Source: an uncultured Clostridia bacterium (lineage in GTDB: Bacteria; Bacillota; Clostridia; Lachnospirales; CAG-274). Taken from it: a stretch of 6,785 nt of DNA. The stretch covers positions 1 through 6,785 of the forward strand of contig CAJTVH010000090.1 in the NCBI GenBank assembly GCA_910579745.1, in the 5' to 3' direction. Under the pieces are notes generated by a model. The model had not been told where the DNA came from. It did not search any database and was given only the letters and a program-made list of their open reading frames with translations. Both the position numbers and the translations under genes were made by a program. This document shows, one piece after another, positions 5,867 through 6,785 of this stretch (the stretch's first letter is position 1; each line of letters begins with the position of its first letter).

Positions 5867-6289
5867 GAGGAATTATTGGTTTTTGCGTTTTTGCTGTATG
5901 AAGAAATGGTGACAAAAGACAAGTATAATAAAAGACTTGATGAATTATTCCTTGATAACCCTGAAAACGATGACTTACTATATCTGGAATGGGAAACAGA
6001 TATAAAAAAATCTATTGCTTATATAAGGACACATATTGACTATGATGTTTTTGACTACGAACAGTTCGGCAGAATTTTAATGAGCAAGTTAAAAGTATAC
6101 TACAAAAATTGTTCTGATATAAAGAGTTTTGCTAATCGAATGTATAATTTGTGGGAAAGTCTGCCCGGAAATATTCAAGACAAAGAACCGTTTTTTACTT
6201 TATGTTATGCTGATGACCCATTATCGTGGGGAAATGAAGAACAAACCAGAAACATCTATGAGTATATGTTAAACTATTATAAGGATTAA
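5864..6289 (+). CDS. Uncharacterised 141-aa protein with putative ATA start
   Basis: The frame is open and protein-like to the stop at 6289. The TTG at 5801 is the -35 box of a promoter and cannot be the start. The only good ribosome binding site (5848-5854) points to ATA at 5864, giving (M)EELLVFAFLLYEEM. Residues about 3-12 are hydrophobic but too short for a confident membrane helix. The rest is acidic and helical, with DNPENDDLLYLEWE, DYEQFGRILMSKLK, SLPGNIQDKEPF, CYADDPLSWG and a C-terminal YEYMLNYY. I do not recognise an annotated domain and assign no function. If ATA does not initiate, ATG at 5906 would give a 127-aa product with a poor ribosome binding site. It appears to head a small plus-strand operon with two membrane genes. 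The coding frame is well supported, the start is not. Confidence 0.75.
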   Translation: MEELLVFAFLLYEEMVTKDKYNKRLDELFLDNPENDDLLYLEWETDIKKSIAYIRTHIDYDVFDYEQFGRILMSKLKVYYKNCSDIKSFANRMYNLWESLPGNIQDKEPFFTLCYADDPLSWGNEEQTRNIYEYMLNYYKD

Positions 6290-6360
6290 ATTTATACAAT
6301 TAATTCCAATTTATAGAAGTGTTAAACAGAACAAAAAAATAAATTTATAGAGGTATAATC

Positions 6361-6522
6361 ATAAAAAAAATAGTTTTAATTTTTAGCATTATTTTTTTAA
6401 TTTTAACATTTGCAGGTGCTTGTTATGTTCTTATAAATCATGGACAAGTAAATGCCGGATATGCAGTCATTCCGGCACTTTGGACTATTATATGCTTTGG
6501 ATTTTACCAAAGAATAAAATGA
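6361..6522 (+). CDS. Small two-helix membrane protein (53 aa) with putative ATA start
   Basis: This small gene has no ATG, GTG or TTG codon anywhere in its open frame (6343-6522), so standard gene finders would miss it. AGAGG at 6349-6353 is 7 nt before ATA at 6361, followed by AAA AAA, giving (M)KKIVLIFSIIF, the usual Lys-Lys start of a small membrane protein. Helix 1 spans about 4-25 and helix 2 about 33-49 (AGYAVIPALWTIICFGF), separated by the short INHGQVN turn. The tail is basic (QRIK). The lack of internal stops and the clear amphipathic pattern support coding. The family is unnamed to me. It lies 71 bp after the preceding stop and 30 bp before the next ATG, so co-transcription is likely. 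Confidence 0.6.
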   Translation: MKKIVLIFSIIFLILTFAGACYVLINHGQVNAGYAVIPALWTIICFGFYQRIK

Positions 6523-6552
6523 ATTAATTTAAAATTGAACGGAGAAATTATA

Positions 6553-6678
6553 ATGAAAACTACAATAAAAAAGAACTATATATGTTGGTTATGTTTGTCT
6601 ATTACGGTAATGTTTCTTTTGCCTTTTATTGCTGTTACTTTTGTAAAAGGCGACGCTGGAATGGCGGTAAGTGTATAA
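6553..6678 (+). CDS. Short membrane peptide, probably a truncated membrane protein (41 aa)
   Basis: ATG at 6553 has GGAG 8 nt upstream. The product begins MKTTIKKNYICW and has one strong hydrophobic helix (about 10-31, including VMFLLPFIAVTFV), then KGDAGMAVSV and a stop. From memory, the LLPF.AVTFVKGDAGMA segment resembles the start of a larger Clostridia multi-helix membrane protein that continues with further helices after GMAV. If so, this copy is cut after about residue 39, close to 6669. It may equally be a genuine small peptide. It ends next to a hairpin and a possible minus-strand gene end, which fits an insertion junction. Confidence 0.5.
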   Translation: MKTTIKKNYICWLCLSITVMFLLPFIAVTFVKGDAGMAVSV

Positions 6679-6692
6679 CCATAGTTGATAAC

Positions 6693-6718
6693 AGGAATTA
6701 TCGCCTTTAATAATTCCT
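6693..6718. repeat. 9-bp perfect inverted repeat at the right-hand junction
   Basis: AGGAATTAT (6693-6701) and ATAATTCCT (6710-6718) are perfect complements around an 8-nt loop. A second, overlapping pair is GATAA (6687-6691) with TTATC (6698-6702). The stop codon of the possible minus-strand frame lies in the loop. It could be a terminator stem (no clear T-tract on either side) or part of a recombination site. Confidence 0.5.
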
Positions 6719-6784
6719 TATAATCAATTCCCTATATTTTCTATTGTCCCTTGCATACTTTGTTGTCAAATTACTAAGCCTTTC
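6707..6784 (-). CDS. Possible C-terminal fragment of a leftward gene (partial)
   Basis: A minus-strand frame enters from the right edge and gives 25 residues beginning ERLSNLTTKYARD and ending in RELIIRNY, with a TAA stop at 6709-6707. The composition is charged and helix-like and could be the tail of a recombinase or other mobile-element protein, but nothing diagnostic is visible. Twenty-five open codons in AT-rich DNA is weak evidence. Confidence 0.3.
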   Translation of the reverse strand, partial: ERLSNLTTKYARDNRKYRELIIRNY

Positions 6785-6785
6785 C

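Noticed and set aside
6667..6690. Group II intron 5' end at GTAAGTGTAT
   Set aside because: The sequence does not match the GTGYG-type 5' consensus and no intron domain structure follows in the remaining bases.

Overview
The window is a low-GC (AT-rich) Firmicute chromosome segment. The genes have strong GGAGG-type ribosome binding sites. The protein families (a LytTR/GHKL two-component pair, a DUF6033-like protein and DUF3879-like paralogues) point to a gut Clostridia/Lachnospiraceae-type host such as Roseburia, Agathobacter or Butyrivibrio. That assignment rests on family recognition from memory, not on a marker gene. No rRNA, tRNA, CRISPR array or complete insertion sequence was seen.

Region 1 (about 1-4265, all on the minus strand) reads as one five-gene operon transcribed right to left. 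It begins with a LytTR response regulator (4265-3567) and an AgrC-like GHKL sensor kinase (to 2120). These are followed 28 bp later by a DUF6033-like protein (2091-1459) and two tandem DUF3879-like paralogues (1431-529 and 501 to beyond the left edge). The three proteins of unknown function share an N-terminal M-x-I-x-x-N-Y motif, followed by a polar segment, although they belong to two different families. No pheromone precursor or processing gene is present, so the input to the kinase is unknown.

Region 2 (4266-4511) is the control region of that operon. It carries an 86-bp segment duplicated at a 142-bp offset (about 90% identical). Each copy contains two 12-bp direct repeats spaced exactly 21 bp apart, plus a -10-like box. 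Two short repeats one 21-22 bp turn interval apart is the arrangement known for AgrA/ComE-type LytTR operators, so the regulator probably controls its own operon from two tandem sites.

Region 3 (4512-5752) is a divergent pair: a short-chain dehydrogenase on the minus strand and a MerR-family regulator on the plus strand. Between them are overlapping promoters. The dehydrogenase promoter has the MerR hallmark of a perfect dyad inside an over-long 19-bp spacer.

Region 4 (5753-6785) has a promoter followed by three small plus-strand genes: a 141-aa protein, a 53-aa two-helix membrane protein and a 41-aa membrane peptide. The first two have well-placed ribosome binding sites but an ATA codon where the start should be, and the second has no ATG, GTG or TTG anywhere in its open frame. 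The third appears cut short. A possible minus-strand reading frame enters from the right edge with a 9-bp hairpin at its end, which may mark a mobile-element junction.
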